A DNA stretch of 64,000 nucleotides. Origin: Pseudomonadota bacterium. GTDB taxonomy: Bacteria > Pseudomonadota > Alphaproteobacteria > Micropepsales > Micropepsaceae. The DNA lies in assembly GCA_016201105.1 (NCBI GenBank), contig JACQDN010000026.1, forward strand, positions 62,001-126,000, in the 5' to 3' direction. Numbering within the stretch: position 1 is the first letter of the stretch; the number at the start of each line of letters is the position of its first letter. The notes under the pieces were generated by a model. The model did no database searches and had not been told where the DNA came from. It worked only from the letters and a program-made list of their open reading frames with translations. The position numbers were made by a program, and so were the translations under genes. Below, one piece after another: positions 50,928-60,347 of this stretch.

Positions 50928-52667
50928 TCACGATCCTGGCGCAGCCGCACGCGCGGTGCTTACGATCTGCGCGCTGGTTGCCGGAAAATCCGATTTAGTA
51001 AGATAGAAAACGTAACGCGCGGCTTCATCCAACGGATCGAGACGCGGCACACCCAAGCCGGCCTGTCGCGTCGAATGGATGGTGAAGCCCGCGATCGTTC
51101 CATCCGGCGCCAGCCATGCCTGCAGCACCGGGCCCAATCCCGACACCGCGTAGGTCATCACGCCGGTATAGGTCCAGAAATTGCCGAGGCTGTAGGCGAT
51201 GAGATGGCCGCGATAGATCTCGACCGCGCGGGGCACGTGCGGGCCCTGCCCGATCACAAGATCGGCGCCTGCATCGATCACGGCGTGCGAAAACGCGATC
51301 ACGTCGCCGCGGTTCTCGCCGACGAAGAACTCGCTCGTCTTGGCGACATGGACGTAAGACCAACCTTCGGCGCCGCCGTGGAACGAGACGATGACGAGAG
51401 CGTGGTGTTTCTTGAGATCGCGCACCAAGGCTGCGGCGCGCGGAATGTCGTTTAGGTTAAGAGTACCGTTGTTTGGTGCAAACGCGATGACGGCGGCGCG
51501 ACGGCCATTCGCAAGTATGAGCGTGGAGGCGCGGGCATCATCCCGGTCAAGGCCGGCATACGCGATACCGTTTGCACGCAAGGCTGCGATAGTGGAATTG
51601 CGGCCCGGCTCGCCATAATCCCCGCTGTGATTGTTGGCGAGACTCACCGCATCGATTCCCAGATTGGCGAGCACGCCGGCATAATAGGTGGGACCGCGGA
51701 ACGCGAAGCAGGTGGCGCAGGCTTTCAAAGTGACATCATTGCCGTCGTAGAGCGGGCCTTCCAGATTGGCGAAGGCGATGTCTGCGCCGCGAAAGAGGGC
51801 CGCGAGCCTGTCGCCGACGAGCGAGGCGACATCGACGCCGGGCTTGATATTGGGATTGAGCCCGCTGTCGCGCGAGCCCATCATCACGTCGCCCGCCGCC
51901 ACGACGCTGACGACACCGGGACTGTTCGCTTTGTATTTCGTGGAGAGCCAGATCGTTTGCTCTGCAATGGGGGCGCGCTCTTCGGCGATACCGGGCTGGA
52001 TCTTCAGCACGGGCTGCAGCGATGCCGTTTGTATCGGCTGCAGAACGGGCGCGGGCTTAGGTGGCGCAGCCGGCACGGGACGGTCGCGGTAGACGATGAT
52101 GGTGCGCGGCGGCGGGGATTCCATCACGATCTTGGTGCGCTCGCGCCCCTGCTCGTACGGCGCAACGCCAAAGCTCGCGAGCGTGCTCCGCGTTACGCCT
52201 CCCCCGTCGAGACGGGAGAGTTCATCGCTGGAAGCGACGACAGGCGCGCAGCCGGGTGGAATGGCCGCAAGCTTCTTGCACAGCGCGAAGGCGTCCGAAA
52301 TGCTGTTGACGGGAAAGAAGATGCTGTCGATGGCGATGATATCGCCTTTGGCGGAGCGGCGCACCAAAGCGCGCTTCCACGGCAGGTCTTTCACTTCGCT
52401 CTTGAGCGCACCGGCCAGAGCCTTGACACTCCCGGTATCGGGCACGTCGCCGATGTTGGCGCCCAAAACCATCAAGGAGTCGGATTCCGCAATGGTGCGA
52501 AGCGCCGGCGGCGCGATGTCGCCCTCCGCGACGCGTCCCTGATAGCGGGCGATAAGGCTCGCGAAGATCGTGAGCGTCAGCAGCGTGAGCGCGAAGATGC
52601 TCGCGGCCACGGTCACGAACTGACCGTACCAGCCCTTCAGGCTCCAGCCGTAACGCACCCAATTCAT
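50928..52667 (-). CDS. CapA/PgsA-family protein with N-terminal membrane anchor
   Basis: A 579-residue protein with an N-terminal anchor (FVTVAASIFALTLLTLTIFASLIA) and a C-terminal PGA_cap domain of the metallophosphatase-like CapA family. Residues 30-240 are a proline-containing stretch with no recognised domain. The CapA part has VSVVAAGDVMMGSRDSG, FANLEGPLYDG, SLANNHSGDYGEPG and VIGQGPHVPRAVEIYRGHLIAYSLGNFW. CapA-type proteins work in polyglutamate capsule anchoring, but many alphaproteobacterial homologues occur without capB/capC. None of those partner genes is here. Confidence 0.88.
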   Translation of the reverse strand: MNWVRYGWSLKGWYGQFVTVAASIFALTLLTLTIFASLIARYQGRVAEGDIAPPALRTIAESDSLMVLGANIGDVPDTGSVKALAGALKSEVKDLPWKRALVRRSAKGDIIAIDSIFFPVNSISDAFALCKKLAAIPPGCAPVVASSDELSRLDGGGVTRSTLASFGVAPYEQGRERTKIVMESPPPRTIIVYRDRPVPAAPPKPAPVLQPIQTASLQPVLKIQPGIAEERAPIAEQTIWLSTKYKANSPGVVSVVAAGDVMMGSRDSGLNPNIKPGVDVASLVGDRLAALFRGADIAFANLEGPLYDGNDVTLKACATCFAFRGPTYYAGVLANLGIDAVSLANNHSGDYGEPGRNSTIAALRANGIAYAGLDRDDARASTLILANGRRAAVIAFAPNNGTLNLNDIPRAAALVRDLKKHHALVIVSFHGGAEGWSYVHVAKTSEFFVGENRGDVIAFSHAVIDAGADLVIGQGPHVPRAVEIYRGHLIAYSLGNFWTYTGVMTYAVSGLGPVLQAWLAPDGTIAGFTIHSTRQAGLGVPRLDPLDEAARYVFYLTKSDFPATSAQIVSTARAAAPGS

Positions 52668-52805
52668 GCACCACTACCCCGCACGAAGGGTGCCGGAAGG
52701 TGTGTTTCAAGTCGAGACAATCGGGCGGCAGGGTTAATCCGAACTGGTGGGAATAGCTGCTAAAACATTGTTAGGATGCATTAATCTTCTATCGAGTTGC
52801 CGCCG

Positions 52806-53174
52806 ATGATCAAGCTGACCTTCTGCCTGCATCGCCTGCCCCATCTCAGCCGCGAGGCGTTCCAGAAATATTGGTTCGAGAACCATGCGCCGCTGGTGAA
52901 AAAGCACAGCGGGGTGCTCGCCATCCGGCGCTATGTGCAGATGCATTCGGCGACGCACGAGCTGAACGCCGTGATCCGCGCCGGGCGCAATGCGCCGGAG
53001 ATGTACGACGGCGTGGCGGAGCTCTGGTGGGACAGTTTCGAGACGCTGAGCGCGGCGAGCGGAACGCCGGAAGGTCAGGCTGCGGGATTGGAGCTGCTGG
53101 AGGACGAACGCAAATTCATCGACCTCCACCGCTCACCGCTGTGGTTTGGGGAAGAGAAGGCGATCGTGGGCTAG
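52806..53174 (+). CDS. EthD domain protein
   Basis: A 122-residue small EthD-family protein, a dimeric alpha/beta-barrel fold linked to degradation or redox proteins. The start MIKLTFCLHRLPHLSREAFQKYWFENHAPLV contains the conserved H...F..YW...H.PLV pattern. The ATG at 52806 is preferred over an upstream TTG at 52797, because family members begin with this strand. It converges with the DUF4112 gene, and the two frames overlap slightly (53171-53174). Ligand unknown. Confidence 0.85.
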   Translation: MIKLTFCLHRLPHLSREAFQKYWFENHAPLVKKHSGVLAIRRYVQMHSATHELNAVIRAGRNAPEMYDGVAELWWDSFETLSAASGTPEGQAAGLELLEDERKFIDLHRSPLWFGEEKAIVG

Positions 53175-53563
53175 CGCCGTCGCGCCGCTTTCTTCTGCAG
53201 CGCACGGCGCGCCAGCGCCACGTTTCGGCGGTTGCATTTGATGACGATGTCGAGGATGTCGCCCGCCACCGGCACCGAGCCGATCACAAAATCGAACAGC
53301 ACGTTCCACAGCATGCGCAGCTTGGTCCACAGCGGCAGGCCGAGATCGGCCAGATTGACGACGATGTAGAGGCTGAAGAGCGCCGCGAATGCATCGCCGA
53401 GAACCGGCACGAGGCCGAACACGGGATCGAGACCGAAACGAATATTCGTGCCCGGAATACGAAACTTCGAGTCCATCAGGTCGGCGAGCCACTCCAGCCG
53501 CGCCAGGACGTCGGCTTCTGTGGCGGTGAGAACTTCCGGCGCGGTGAGCGTTCGCGTGGCCAT
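53171..53563 (-). CDS. DUF4112 domain membrane protein
   Basis: A 130-residue protein with the DUF4112 pattern: LADLMDSKFRIPGTNIRFGLDPVFGLVPVLGD followed by two hydrophobic segments, AAFSLYIVVNLADLGLPLW-like and VLFDFVIGSVPVAGDILDIV, and a basic tail. The conserved G-D-P repeats (GLDPVFGLVPVLGD and GSVPVAGDILD) mark the family. Inner-membrane location is predicted; function is unknown. The stop overlaps that of the EthD gene by four bases on the opposite strand. Confidence 0.85.
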   Translation of the reverse strand: MATRTLTAPEVLTATEADVLARLEWLADLMDSKFRIPGTNIRFGLDPVFGLVPVLGDAFAALFSLYIVVNLADLGLPLWTKLRMLWNVLFDFVIGSVPVAGDILDIVIKCNRRNVALARRALQKKAARRR

Positions 53564-53623
53564 GCATTCCTCAATGCCGGAAAGTCACCAACACAATGAG
53601 CCGGAAATGAGGCGGGCGTAGTG

Positions 53624-53757
53624 TTCCTCCCCCGTCTTTACGGGGGAGGTGGCGAGCGCAGCGAGCCAGAGGGGGTAGGAGGAAGCTGCGGACTTACCCC
53701 CACCGCTTCGCTCGCGAGTGCTCGCTCAGCACCTCCCCCGCAAAGCGGGTGAGGAAG
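53624..53757. repeat. Paired inverted CCTCCCCC repeats (BIME-like)
   Basis: Two CCTCCCCC-type units in inverted orientation: CCTCCCCCGTCTTTACGGGGGAGG with GGCGAGCGCAGCGAGCC at the left, and a mirror unit with TTACCCCC, CTCGCGAGTGCTCGCTCAG and CCTCCCCCGCAAAGCGGGTGAGG at the right. The junction GGGGGTAGG ... CTTACCCCC also pairs. It fills the space between the DUF4112 start and the ilvD stop (TTA at 53758-53760), so it lies immediately downstream of ilvD. A related unit is at 24092. Confidence 0.85.
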
Positions 53758-55473
53758 TTATATATCCGCGTAGCACCGCACTTCGTCGGCCGCGCCGGGC
53801 GTAGTGATGGCGCCGTTGCGCGCGGGGCCGACGTTCTTGGCGTAGCGCGCGAGTGCGCCGCTGCGGAACGATGGCGACTTCTGCTTCCAAGCCGCGCGGC
53901 GCGCGGCGAGTTCGGCGTCGGAGAGCTCGACGTTCATTGTGCCTGCTGCGGCGTCGATAACAATCACGTCGCCATCTCTCAAGAGGCCAATGGGCCCACC
54001 CGCCATCGCTTCCGGACCGACATGACCGACGCAGAGCCCGCGCGTGGCTCCGGAAAACCGACCGTCGGTGATGAGCGCGATATTCTCGACGCCCTGTCCA
54101 TAGAGCGCTGCGGTGGTCGACAGCATTTCGCGCATACCAGGCCCCCCTCTTGGCCCTTCATAGCGGATGACGATGACGTCGCCTTCCTTGTAATTGCGCG
54201 CCTGCACCGCCGCGAAGGCATCTTCCTCGCAATCGAACACACGCGCCGGTCCGCGATGCTTCAGATGCTTGAGGCCCGCGATCTTCACGATGGCGCCCTC
54301 GGGCGCGAGGTTGCCTTTCAACCCGATGACGCCGCCGGTGGAAGAGAACGGATTCTTCGCGTCGCGCATCACGTTCTGATTGGGGTTGAACTTCACGTCC
54401 TTCAGGTTTTCCGCGACGGTCTTGCCGGTGACGGTCAGACAGTCGCCATGCAAATAGCCGCCGTCCAAGAGCGCGCGCATCAGCATGGGCACGCCGCCCG
54501 CTTCCCACATGTCTTTGGCGACATACTGTCCGCCTGGTTTGAGCGAGGCCAGATATGGCGTGCGCTTGAAGATCTCCGCTACGTCGAAGAGATCGAATTT
54601 GATCCCGGCCTCATTCGCCATCGCCGGCAAATGCAGCGCCGCATTGGTCGAGCCGCCGGTGGCCGCGACCACCATCGCCGCATTCTCGAACGCTTCGCGC
54701 GTGCAGATCGCGCGCGGGCGCAGATTCTTTTCCAACAAGCGCATCACGCCCTCGCCCGCTTTCAGCGCGAAATCGTCGCGCGCCAGGATTTCCGCCGGCG
54801 GCCCGGAGGAATACGGCAGCGCCAGACCGATCGCCTCGGCGACGCAGGCCATGGTGTTGGCGGTGAACTGTCCGCCGCAGGCGCCCGCGCCCGGACAGGC
54901 GTGGCATTCCAGATCGTGCAGATCCTCGTCGCTCATCTTGCCGGCCGCGTGCTGGCCGACGCCTTCGAAGATGTCGACCACCGTCACATCCTTGCCCTTG
55001 AACTTCCCGGGCATGATGGAGCCGCCATAGAGAAAGACGCTCGGCACATTGAGGCGCAGCATTGCCATCATCATGCCGGGAAGGGATTTGTCGCAGCCCG
55101 CGATGCCGACCAGCGCATCGTAGCAATGCCCGCGCATGGTGAGCTCGACGGAATCCGCGATCACTTCGCGGCTAACGAGGGAGGATTTCATCCCCTCATG
55201 GCCCATGGCGATGCCGTCGGTGACCGTGATGGTGCAGAACTCGCGCGGCGTGCCGCCGGAGTCCTTGACGCCACGCTTGGCCGATTGCGCCTGGCGCATC
55301 AGCGCGATGTTGCAGGGCGCGGCCTCGTTCCAACAGGTGGCGACGCCGACGAAGGGGCGATGGATCTCCTCTTCCGTCAGCCCCATGGCGTAGTAGTAAG
55401 AGCGGTGCGGCGCGCGCTCCGGGCCTTCAGTGACGTGGCGGGAGGGCAGCTTCGATTTGTCGAACTTGGGCAT
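53758..55473 (-). CDS. ilvD: Dihydroxy-acid dehydratase
   Basis: Dehydrates 2,3-dihydroxy-isovalerate and -methylvalerate in valine, isoleucine and pantothenate synthesis. At 571 residues it carries the iron-sulphur cysteines in [11 protein letters not shown] (C47), [12 protein letters not shown] and [16 protein letters not shown], plus GTMN and [19 protein letters not shown] near the C-terminus, which identify the IlvD/Edd family. Edd is excluded by the IlvD-type motifs and length. Adjacent genes are not branched-chain genes, so it appears to be a single-gene unit on the minus strand. Confidence 0.96.
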   Translation of the reverse strand: MPKFDKSKLPSRHVTEGPERAPHRSYYYAMGLTEEEIHRPFVGVATCWNEAAPCNIALMRQAQSAKRGVKDSGGTPREFCTITVTDGIAMGHEGMKSSLVSREVIADSVELTMRGHCYDALVGIAGCDKSLPGMMMAMLRLNVPSVFLYGGSIMPGKFKGKDVTVVDIFEGVGQHAAGKMSDEDLHDLECHACPGAGACGGQFTANTMACVAEAIGLALPYSSGPPAEILARDDFALKAGEGVMRLLEKNLRPRAICTREAFENAAMVVAATGGSTNAALHLPAMANEAGIKFDLFDVAEIFKRTPYLASLKPGGQYVAKDMWEAGGVPMLMRALLDGGYLHGDCLTVTGKTVAENLKDVKFNPNQNVMRDAKNPFSSTGGVIGLKGNLAPEGAIVKIAGLKHLKHRGPARVFDCEEDAFAAVQARNYKEGDVIVIRYEGPRGGPGMREMLSTTAALYGQGVENIALITDGRFSGATRGLCVGHVGPEAMAGGPIGLLRDGDVIVIDAAAGTMNVELSDAELAARRAAWKQKSPSFRSGALARYAKNVGPARNGAITTPGAADEVRCYADI

Positions 55474-55572
55474 GGGCGGATTCCAGGGAGATCGGGTGCC
55501 AGTATAGGTCAGGTTCTCGCAGGCTCCAGAAGCGCATTGGCCGCAGGCGTTCGCACCGCCGCCACGCGGTAG

Positions 55573-56637
55573 TTAGGCCTGCGATGGTTCGACGACGCCG
55601 GCCGGTTGCCGCAGTCTGCGATAGAACGCCATCACGGCTTTGCGGCCCGGCTCTTCGACCGTGCGGAAGAATATCCAGGCGAGCGTGGCCAAGACGACTG
55701 TGGCGACGGCAAACGCCACCATGTCCGGCGCGCCGCGCGCCGTCAGCGTAGTAATGATCGTCACGCCGATGTATTGGTGCAGCAAATAGAGCGAATAGGA
55801 GATGCGGCCGACAAACGCGAGCGGCCCCAGGCGCGCGCCAGGCGCGAGCTTCAGCAGCAATATCATCAGGGCGGATGTGCCGAGAATAAAGGTGTGCGAT
55901 GCCCAATGCGGTATGGCTGTGGGAGCAAAGTACTCAAGGTGGATTGCATACAAGAATGTTGCGACAATTGCCGTGATCACCGCTTCGCGCCGGCGATGAG
56001 CCAGAATCTCAAGCCACGCCGCCATGCCGAAAAGAAACAGCGGCATGTCGTGCGCGATCAGGATCCGTTCGCTGATCCCGGGCGCAATGGGCGCAAGAGC
56101 CGCGCCCAGAATGGCGATGCCGACTACAATCATCCAAAAATTCTGCCGCAACAGCGCAAAGCCGATGGCCGCAAACAGATAGAACTTCACTTCAATGGCG
56201 AGGCTCCAATAGGCGCCGTCGACATAGCCGTGGTGAAGATCGCGCGAGATCATCGAAAAGCCGACGAGATAGTCGCCGAACGTTGATTGAAAAACCGAAG
56301 GACCGACAGCGCGCATCAGCAGAAAGGTCAGTGTCGCAGCGGCGATGTAGGCCGGATAGAGACGCGCAAACCGCTTCACCGCGAATTCAAAGGCGCTTCG
56401 GCACTGCGCCAGCGTCATGGCGATGACAAGGCCGGAAATGACGAAAAACACTTCGACGCCGAATTTTCCCAGACCCAGAATAGGCGAATACTGATGCGCG
56501 TAACCGTAGAGACCCGGCGCTCTGAACGGTGGCGCCCGAAAGACCAGATAGTGATAGAGCAGCACAGTCAGGATCGCGACGCCACGAAACGCGTCGATCA
56601 CATTGATGCGCTGTTTTTGGTCCACGACAGCCCCCAT
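55573..56637 (-). CDS. Acyltransferase family 3 membrane protein
   Basis: A 354-residue polytopic acyltransferase (OafA/NodX type) that moves acetyl or other acyl groups onto surface sugars. It begins RINVIDAFRGVAILTVLLYHY with the conserved D-x-x-R-G and histidine. About ten membrane helices follow, with FGVEVFFVISGLVIA and AYWSLAIEVKFY, both family signatures. The final cytoplasmic tail includes FFRTVEEPGRKAVMAFYRRL. It lies alone between ilvD and a protease gene. Sugar target unknown. Confidence 0.93.
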   Translation of the reverse strand: MGAVVDQKQRINVIDAFRGVAILTVLLYHYLVFRAPPFRAPGLYGYAHQYSPILGLGKFGVEVFFVISGLVIAMTLAQCRSAFEFAVKRFARLYPAYIAAATLTFLLMRAVGPSVFQSTFGDYLVGFSMISRDLHHGYVDGAYWSLAIEVKFYLFAAIGFALLRQNFWMIVVGIAILGAALAPIAPGISERILIAHDMPLFLFGMAAWLEILAHRRREAVITAIVATFLYAIHLEYFAPTAIPHWASHTFILGTSALMILLLKLAPGARLGPLAFVGRISYSLYLLHQYIGVTIITTLTARGAPDMVAFAVATVVLATLAWIFFRTVEEPGRKAVMAFYRRLRQPAGVVEPSQA

Positions 56638-56712
56638 CCAAGCCCAAATAGCGGCCCTTCAGCTGGGAAACAACAGGTGCGTCCACCATCGCGCCGAATT
56701 TATGCTTGGAAC

Positions 56713-57612
56713 TCAGGAACGATCGTTTGGGGTCAAAACCAGCCTTCCGTTGCGGTAGTCGAACAGCACTTTGTAGTGTCGCAGAATCTCGCCACCGATA
56801 TAGCCGTCCACATCAGTGGCCGCGAAAGCGCCGTCTTTGTCGATAGAAAGCTTGGCGTCGAGCCCCGCCAGTTCCTGCTTTCCGATGACGAGTTTGGTAC
56901 CACGCAACAATTCGCTGGACGTCATACCGCCGAGCGATGAACCGGCTTTCACCTTTACACCGGCCGCTAGCAAATTGTGCCGTGCCACGAACGGGCTTGT
57001 GAGGATGAGACCGCCGTCAAAGCCGGTATCGATGGTGAGCTTCACAGATATTGCTGGCCGACCCTTGGCAATCGTCAACAACGCCTCGATCTGGCAGTTC
57101 TTATGGACGATGCGCAGGGGGATGAAGTCGGAGCCCTGCAGCACGGGCGTTTTGCGCAGCACCATGCGCCGCGCGGTGTAGTCTATTTCCGGGTTATATG
57201 CGGCGAAGAACGCATAGCCGAGGATACCATCGACCGCGTGACCCTCCTGCTTTTCTCCGCTCTCAAGCGCAATAGCCGCCAAAGGGGCTGAGTCCATTTT
57301 TAGCGAGCCAAGCTGGAGGGAGGCAGACTCCGTCATCGTGATCTGCACGGAGCCTCCGATTGCGCCCACCTTCTTGTGTTCGTTGAGTTTCAATCCAATT
57401 TGTTTCGCGACACCGGAGTCGATCAGGTTCACCGGCGCCGCTGCACCGCTGTCGACCAGGAACCAGAGCGGTCGGGAACTCGGGAGAGTTACGGCGACGT
57501 AGACATGACTGTCGTAGATTTGAATGCGAACAGCATTCGGCGCTTCTTCCGCGACACTCGGACTGGCGGCTGCCAGCATCATCACGCTAGCCGCCAAAAG
57601 CGTGGCCTTCAT
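56713..57612 (-). CDS. Retropepsin-like aspartic protease-fold protein, exported
   Basis: A 299-residue exported protein with a signal peptide (KATLLAASVMMLAAASPSVAE) and two retropepsin-like half-domains. The first active-site motif reads FLVDSGAAAPVNLID, the second TIDTGFDGGLILTSP, so two D[ST]G motifs are present in one chain as in pepsin-like proteases, although each half is small. Each is followed by a hydrophobic-hydrophobic-glycine segment (VDGYIGGEILRHYKVLFDY). It resembles bacterial aspartyl protease-family proteins of unknown substrate. It is a single gene. Confidence 0.8.
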   Translation of the reverse strand: MKATLLAASVMMLAAASPSVAEEAPNAVRIQIYDSHVYVAVTLPSSRPLWFLVDSGAAAPVNLIDSGVAKQIGLKLNEHKKVGAIGGSVQITMTESASLQLGSLKMDSAPLAAIALESGEKQEGHAVDGILGYAFFAAYNPEIDYTARRMVLRKTPVLQGSDFIPLRIVHKNCQIEALLTIAKGRPAISVKLTIDTGFDGGLILTSPFVARHNLLAAGVKVKAGSSLGGMTSSELLRGTKLVIGKQELAGLDAKLSIDKDGAFAATDVDGYIGGEILRHYKVLFDYRNGRLVLTPNDRS

Positions 57613-57784
57613 GGAGATTCCCTCTGTTCAGGAGTACTTAGTGGCGCCGCATCCCCTCTTCAAGACGAGTAGAATCCGCGCTCCGACGACGCAACAAGTC
57701 ACAGGCGAATTCAGTTGAAAGCGTACCATGTCGCCAGTCTTGTTCGTGTCGACCTCAATTCATTCGGTCGTATCCACCAAAATT

Positions 57785-57822
57785 GAAACACCCGGCGGCG
57801 GGGGAGCTCAACCGGGTGTTTC
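57785..57822 (-). terminator. Probable terminator hairpin for the glycine-zipper gene
   Basis: GAAACACCCGG at 57785-57795 and CCGGGTGTTTC at 57812-57822 form a perfect 11-bp stem with a 16-base loop, 20 bases downstream of the stop codon at 57842. Reading on the minus strand, the stem is followed by AATTTTGGT, a short T-rich tract. It may also serve transcripts from the other side. Confidence 0.5.
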
Positions 57823-57841
57823 AGACGTAAACTGTTCAGTA

Positions 57842-58135
57842 CTAGCTGTAGCGATGCCAGCGATGATCGCGATCGTAGTAGCCTTCGCGGCGATGTCTGG
57901 AACTCTTACAGCCGGAGCGTTCGATGGAATTGCCGGCCAGACCGCCGACAATCGCACCCCCAACTACACCGACCCCGTTGCCGTGAGTCACTGCGCTGCC
58001 GACGACACCACCCCCAACTGCACCCAATATGGTTCCAGTGGGATGATGACGCTCGCATAAGGCGTTTGCCGCGATCGTCGAAGCGCCAAGAGTGATGGCG
58101 GCAAGCACGAGCGCGTGAGCTGTTCGTCTAAACAT
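57842..58135 (-). CDS. Glycine-zipper small secreted protein
   Basis: A 97-residue exported protein. ATG 58135 has GGAGGATTTC directly upstream and starts a signal peptide (MFRRTAHALVLAAITLGASTIAANA). The mature part is a glycine zipper: GTILGAVGGGVVGSAVTHGNGVGVVGGAIVGGLAGNS, typical of 17-kDa antigen/glycine-zipper 2TM proteins that insert helices into membranes. A histidine/arginine-rich tail (CKSSRHRREGYYDRDHRWHRY) closes the chain. Likely outer-membrane associated; function unknown. Confidence 0.85.
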   Translation of the reverse strand: MFRRTAHALVLAAITLGASTIAANALCERHHPTGTILGAVGGGVVGSAVTHGNGVGVVGGAIVGGLAGNSIERSGCKSSRHRREGYYDRDHRWHRYS

Positions 58136-58311
58136 GAAATCCTCCCTGGGTGCCCTCACCGCAACCGAGCGTCAGCGAATCGGTTCTCCACGCCCGAACA
58201 TTAGGAGAACGGACTGGGAAGGCTCTGGTTCCACGCCAGCTGTCATTTCGTCCGCTCGAATCAACTTGAGATTTGCTGGATCGCCATGCCGGATTGCCCG
58301 AAGATTGTCGC

Positions 58312-58941
58312 ATGACGAACCTTCGCGCCTTTTGGGATCGCTGCTTCGAAGACCTCGAGGTCTCACAGCCGCCGCCCTGCGCGTTCGACGAGCTACGGGC
58401 ACGCTACAGCGAACCGCATCGGGCCTATCACACGCTGCAGCATCTAGATGAATGCTTTGCTCTGTTTGAAACGGCGCGACCGTTGATGAAGGAGCCGGGC
58501 GTCGTAGCCGTCACCCTGTTCTATCACGACGCGATCTACGACACGCACCGCTCCGACAATGAAGAGAAGAGTGCAGACCTCGCCGAAGCCATGCTGGACG
58601 AGTATTGCGCCCTGTCGCACGAAACGAGTGCGCAGATTCGAGACGCTATTCTAGCCACCAAGCACAACGTCCGGCCGACTCCGGGCGATTGCGAAGCGGT
58701 CGTCGATATCGACCTATCTATTCTCGGCGCACTTCCTGCTCGGTTTGACGAATACGAGACGCAGGTGCGTAGAGAGTATGCGTGGGTTTCAGATGATGAC
58801 TTTCGTACCGGGCGCACCAAGATTTTGAGAGAATTTGTCGCTAGACAGCCCCTCTATCGGGCGGACTTGTTTAAAGTACAATTTGAAGCCCGCGCCCGCG
58901 ACAACCTGATGCGTTCGCTGCGTGCACTCGAAGCAAGGTGA
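58312..58941 (+). CDS. HD-superfamily predicted metal-dependent phosphohydrolase
   Basis: A 209-residue protein with the pattern YSEPHRAYHTLQHLDECFALF, then VTLFYHDAIYDTHRSDNEEKSA, and later DIDLSILG and VRREYAW. This is the uncharacterised HD-superfamily group often named predicted metal-dependent HD phosphohydrolase; histidines and the paired HD supply metal ligands. The ATG at 58312 matches the usual family start (MTNLRAFWDRCF); the longer frame from 58273 is unsupported. It is a single-gene unit. Substrate unknown. Confidence 0.85.
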   Translation: MTNLRAFWDRCFEDLEVSQPPPCAFDELRARYSEPHRAYHTLQHLDECFALFETARPLMKEPGVVAVTLFYHDAIYDTHRSDNEEKSADLAEAMLDEYCALSHETSAQIRDAILATKHNVRPTPGDCEAVVDIDLSILGALPARFDEYETQVRREYAWVSDDDFRTGRTKILREFVARQPLYRADLFKVQFEARARDNLMRSLRALEAR

Positions 58942-59030
58942 ATAGTATAGCCTCTCTGTATTCTGTCGATGCGCTGCATTTCGCCCACGGCAACACCCTG
59001 TAGGGTACCAGAGTCTCTATTCTTGGCATG

Positions 59031-60266
59031 CTATAGCTTGACACCGTAGCTAGCGTATCTATCGGCAATCATTGGCTCCAGAGCCTTGGCGCTCGCAATA
59101 TCAGCGCTGCCTCCCGAAGCATCACCCAATCTTAATTTCGCCAATCCGGAAACATAGAACGATGATGCCAGCTTGGGGTCGATCGCAATTGCGGCAGAGC
59201 AATCCGCGACCGCTTTTGCATAATTCGCCATTTGAAAATATACCAACCCGCGAGAATCGAGCGCAGCCACCAAAGAAGCGTCAATTTCAAGCGCCCTGTT
59301 GCAGTCGGCAAGCGCCACGTTGAGTTCTTGGCCGCTGATTGCCCGACTCCAGCATCTACCATTGAACGCAGCAGCGTACTTGGGCTCCAACCGGATTGCT
59401 GCATCGAAATCTTGCACGGCTTGAGCGTACTCGTGCATCTCAATGTATACCGACCCGCGGCGCGCAACTGTTTCCGCTGAGTCCGGCTTCATGGCTACAG
59501 CGCGATTCAGGTCTAAGATCGCGAGATCGTATTGTTTGAGGTAGAAGTAGGACCTTCCACGAAATTGGAGAGGCAGGGCATCATTTGGGCGAAGAGAAAT
59601 CAGTTTGGTAAAATCAGAAATAGACTCTTGGTATTGTTTCAATCCAAAATGCGCCATTCCTCGAATTGCGTATGCGCCGGGATTGTTGGGCCCCTGCTCC
59701 ATGATCTGGTTGCTGTCGGCGATCGCATTCTGGTATTGGTTCGCTGCGATGTAGGCAAGAGCGCGATATTTTAGAATCGCGGCCGGTTGCTCACCACCCT
59801 TCAGCGCATCACTGAAGTCTTGCAAGGCACGATCAAGTTGTCCGATGTCTGTGAGAACTATACCTCGCGCGACCAAGAAGTCGGTATTGTCCGGTTCCAG
59901 CCGGAGTGCTGCGTCGTAGTCCAGGGTGGCGCGCTCTTTTTGCTTTATCGCCACGTAGACTTCAGCACGTCTGGCGTAGTGCTGTGCCGTTGGGTTCAGG
60001 TCCAAAGACCGATTGAGATCAGCGAACGCCGCTGGGTAGTTCCCCGACGCCTCTTCCGAGACGGCGCGATTGGACAGCGCAGACGCCAAATTCACTGCAT
60101 CCAATGAGGCGCTATCAATAACCCAAGTGCATGCAATTTCCTGCGATTTGCCGGAACCGTTCGAACAAATAGCGGCTTGATCTTCCGCCTCACCGGCGAG
60201 TGCCGGAATAATCGTTAAGGACGCTGCGAGCAACACAGCCCAGCCAAATCCAGAGTCAGATTTCAT
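59031..60266 (-). CDS. TPR-repeat periplasmic protein
   Basis: A 411-residue exported protein with signal peptide KSDSGFGWAVLLAASLTIIPALAGE (start ATG 60266). The body is a chain of about ten 34-residue tetratricopeptide repeats (for example AFADLNRSLDLNPTAQHYARRAEVYVA, QYQESISDFTKLISLRPNDALPLQ), so it is a protein-protein docking scaffold. No catalytic domain is seen. It stands alone, 40 bases downstream of the valS stop on the same strand. A partner cannot be inferred. Confidence 0.85.
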   Translation of the reverse strand: MKSDSGFGWAVLLAASLTIIPALAGEAEDQAAICSNGSGKSQEIACTWVIDSASLDAVNLASALSNRAVSEEASGNYPAAFADLNRSLDLNPTAQHYARRAEVYVAIKQKERATLDYDAALRLEPDNTDFLVARGIVLTDIGQLDRALQDFSDALKGGEQPAAILKYRALAYIAANQYQNAIADSNQIMEQGPNNPGAYAIRGMAHFGLKQYQESISDFTKLISLRPNDALPLQFRGRSYFYLKQYDLAILDLNRAVAMKPDSAETVARRGSVYIEMHEYAQAVQDFDAAIRLEPKYAAAFNGRCWSRAISGQELNVALADCNRALEIDASLVAALDSRGLVYFQMANYAKAVADCSAAIAIDPKLASSFYVSGLAKLRLGDASGGSADIASAKALEPMIADRYASYGVKL

Positions 60267-60347
60267 TTTGATCGACCTTAGCAGAGGCGTTTGAAGCGGT
60301 AGCGCCACAGGTAGAGTTTTCAGATCACTTCTTGATCGTACTCGCTC

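Noticed and set aside
53749-55572. 607-residue plus-strand ORF opposite ilvD
   Set aside because: Antisense shadow of ilvD, whose iron-sulphur motifs are unambiguous. No domain is recognisable in the ORF.
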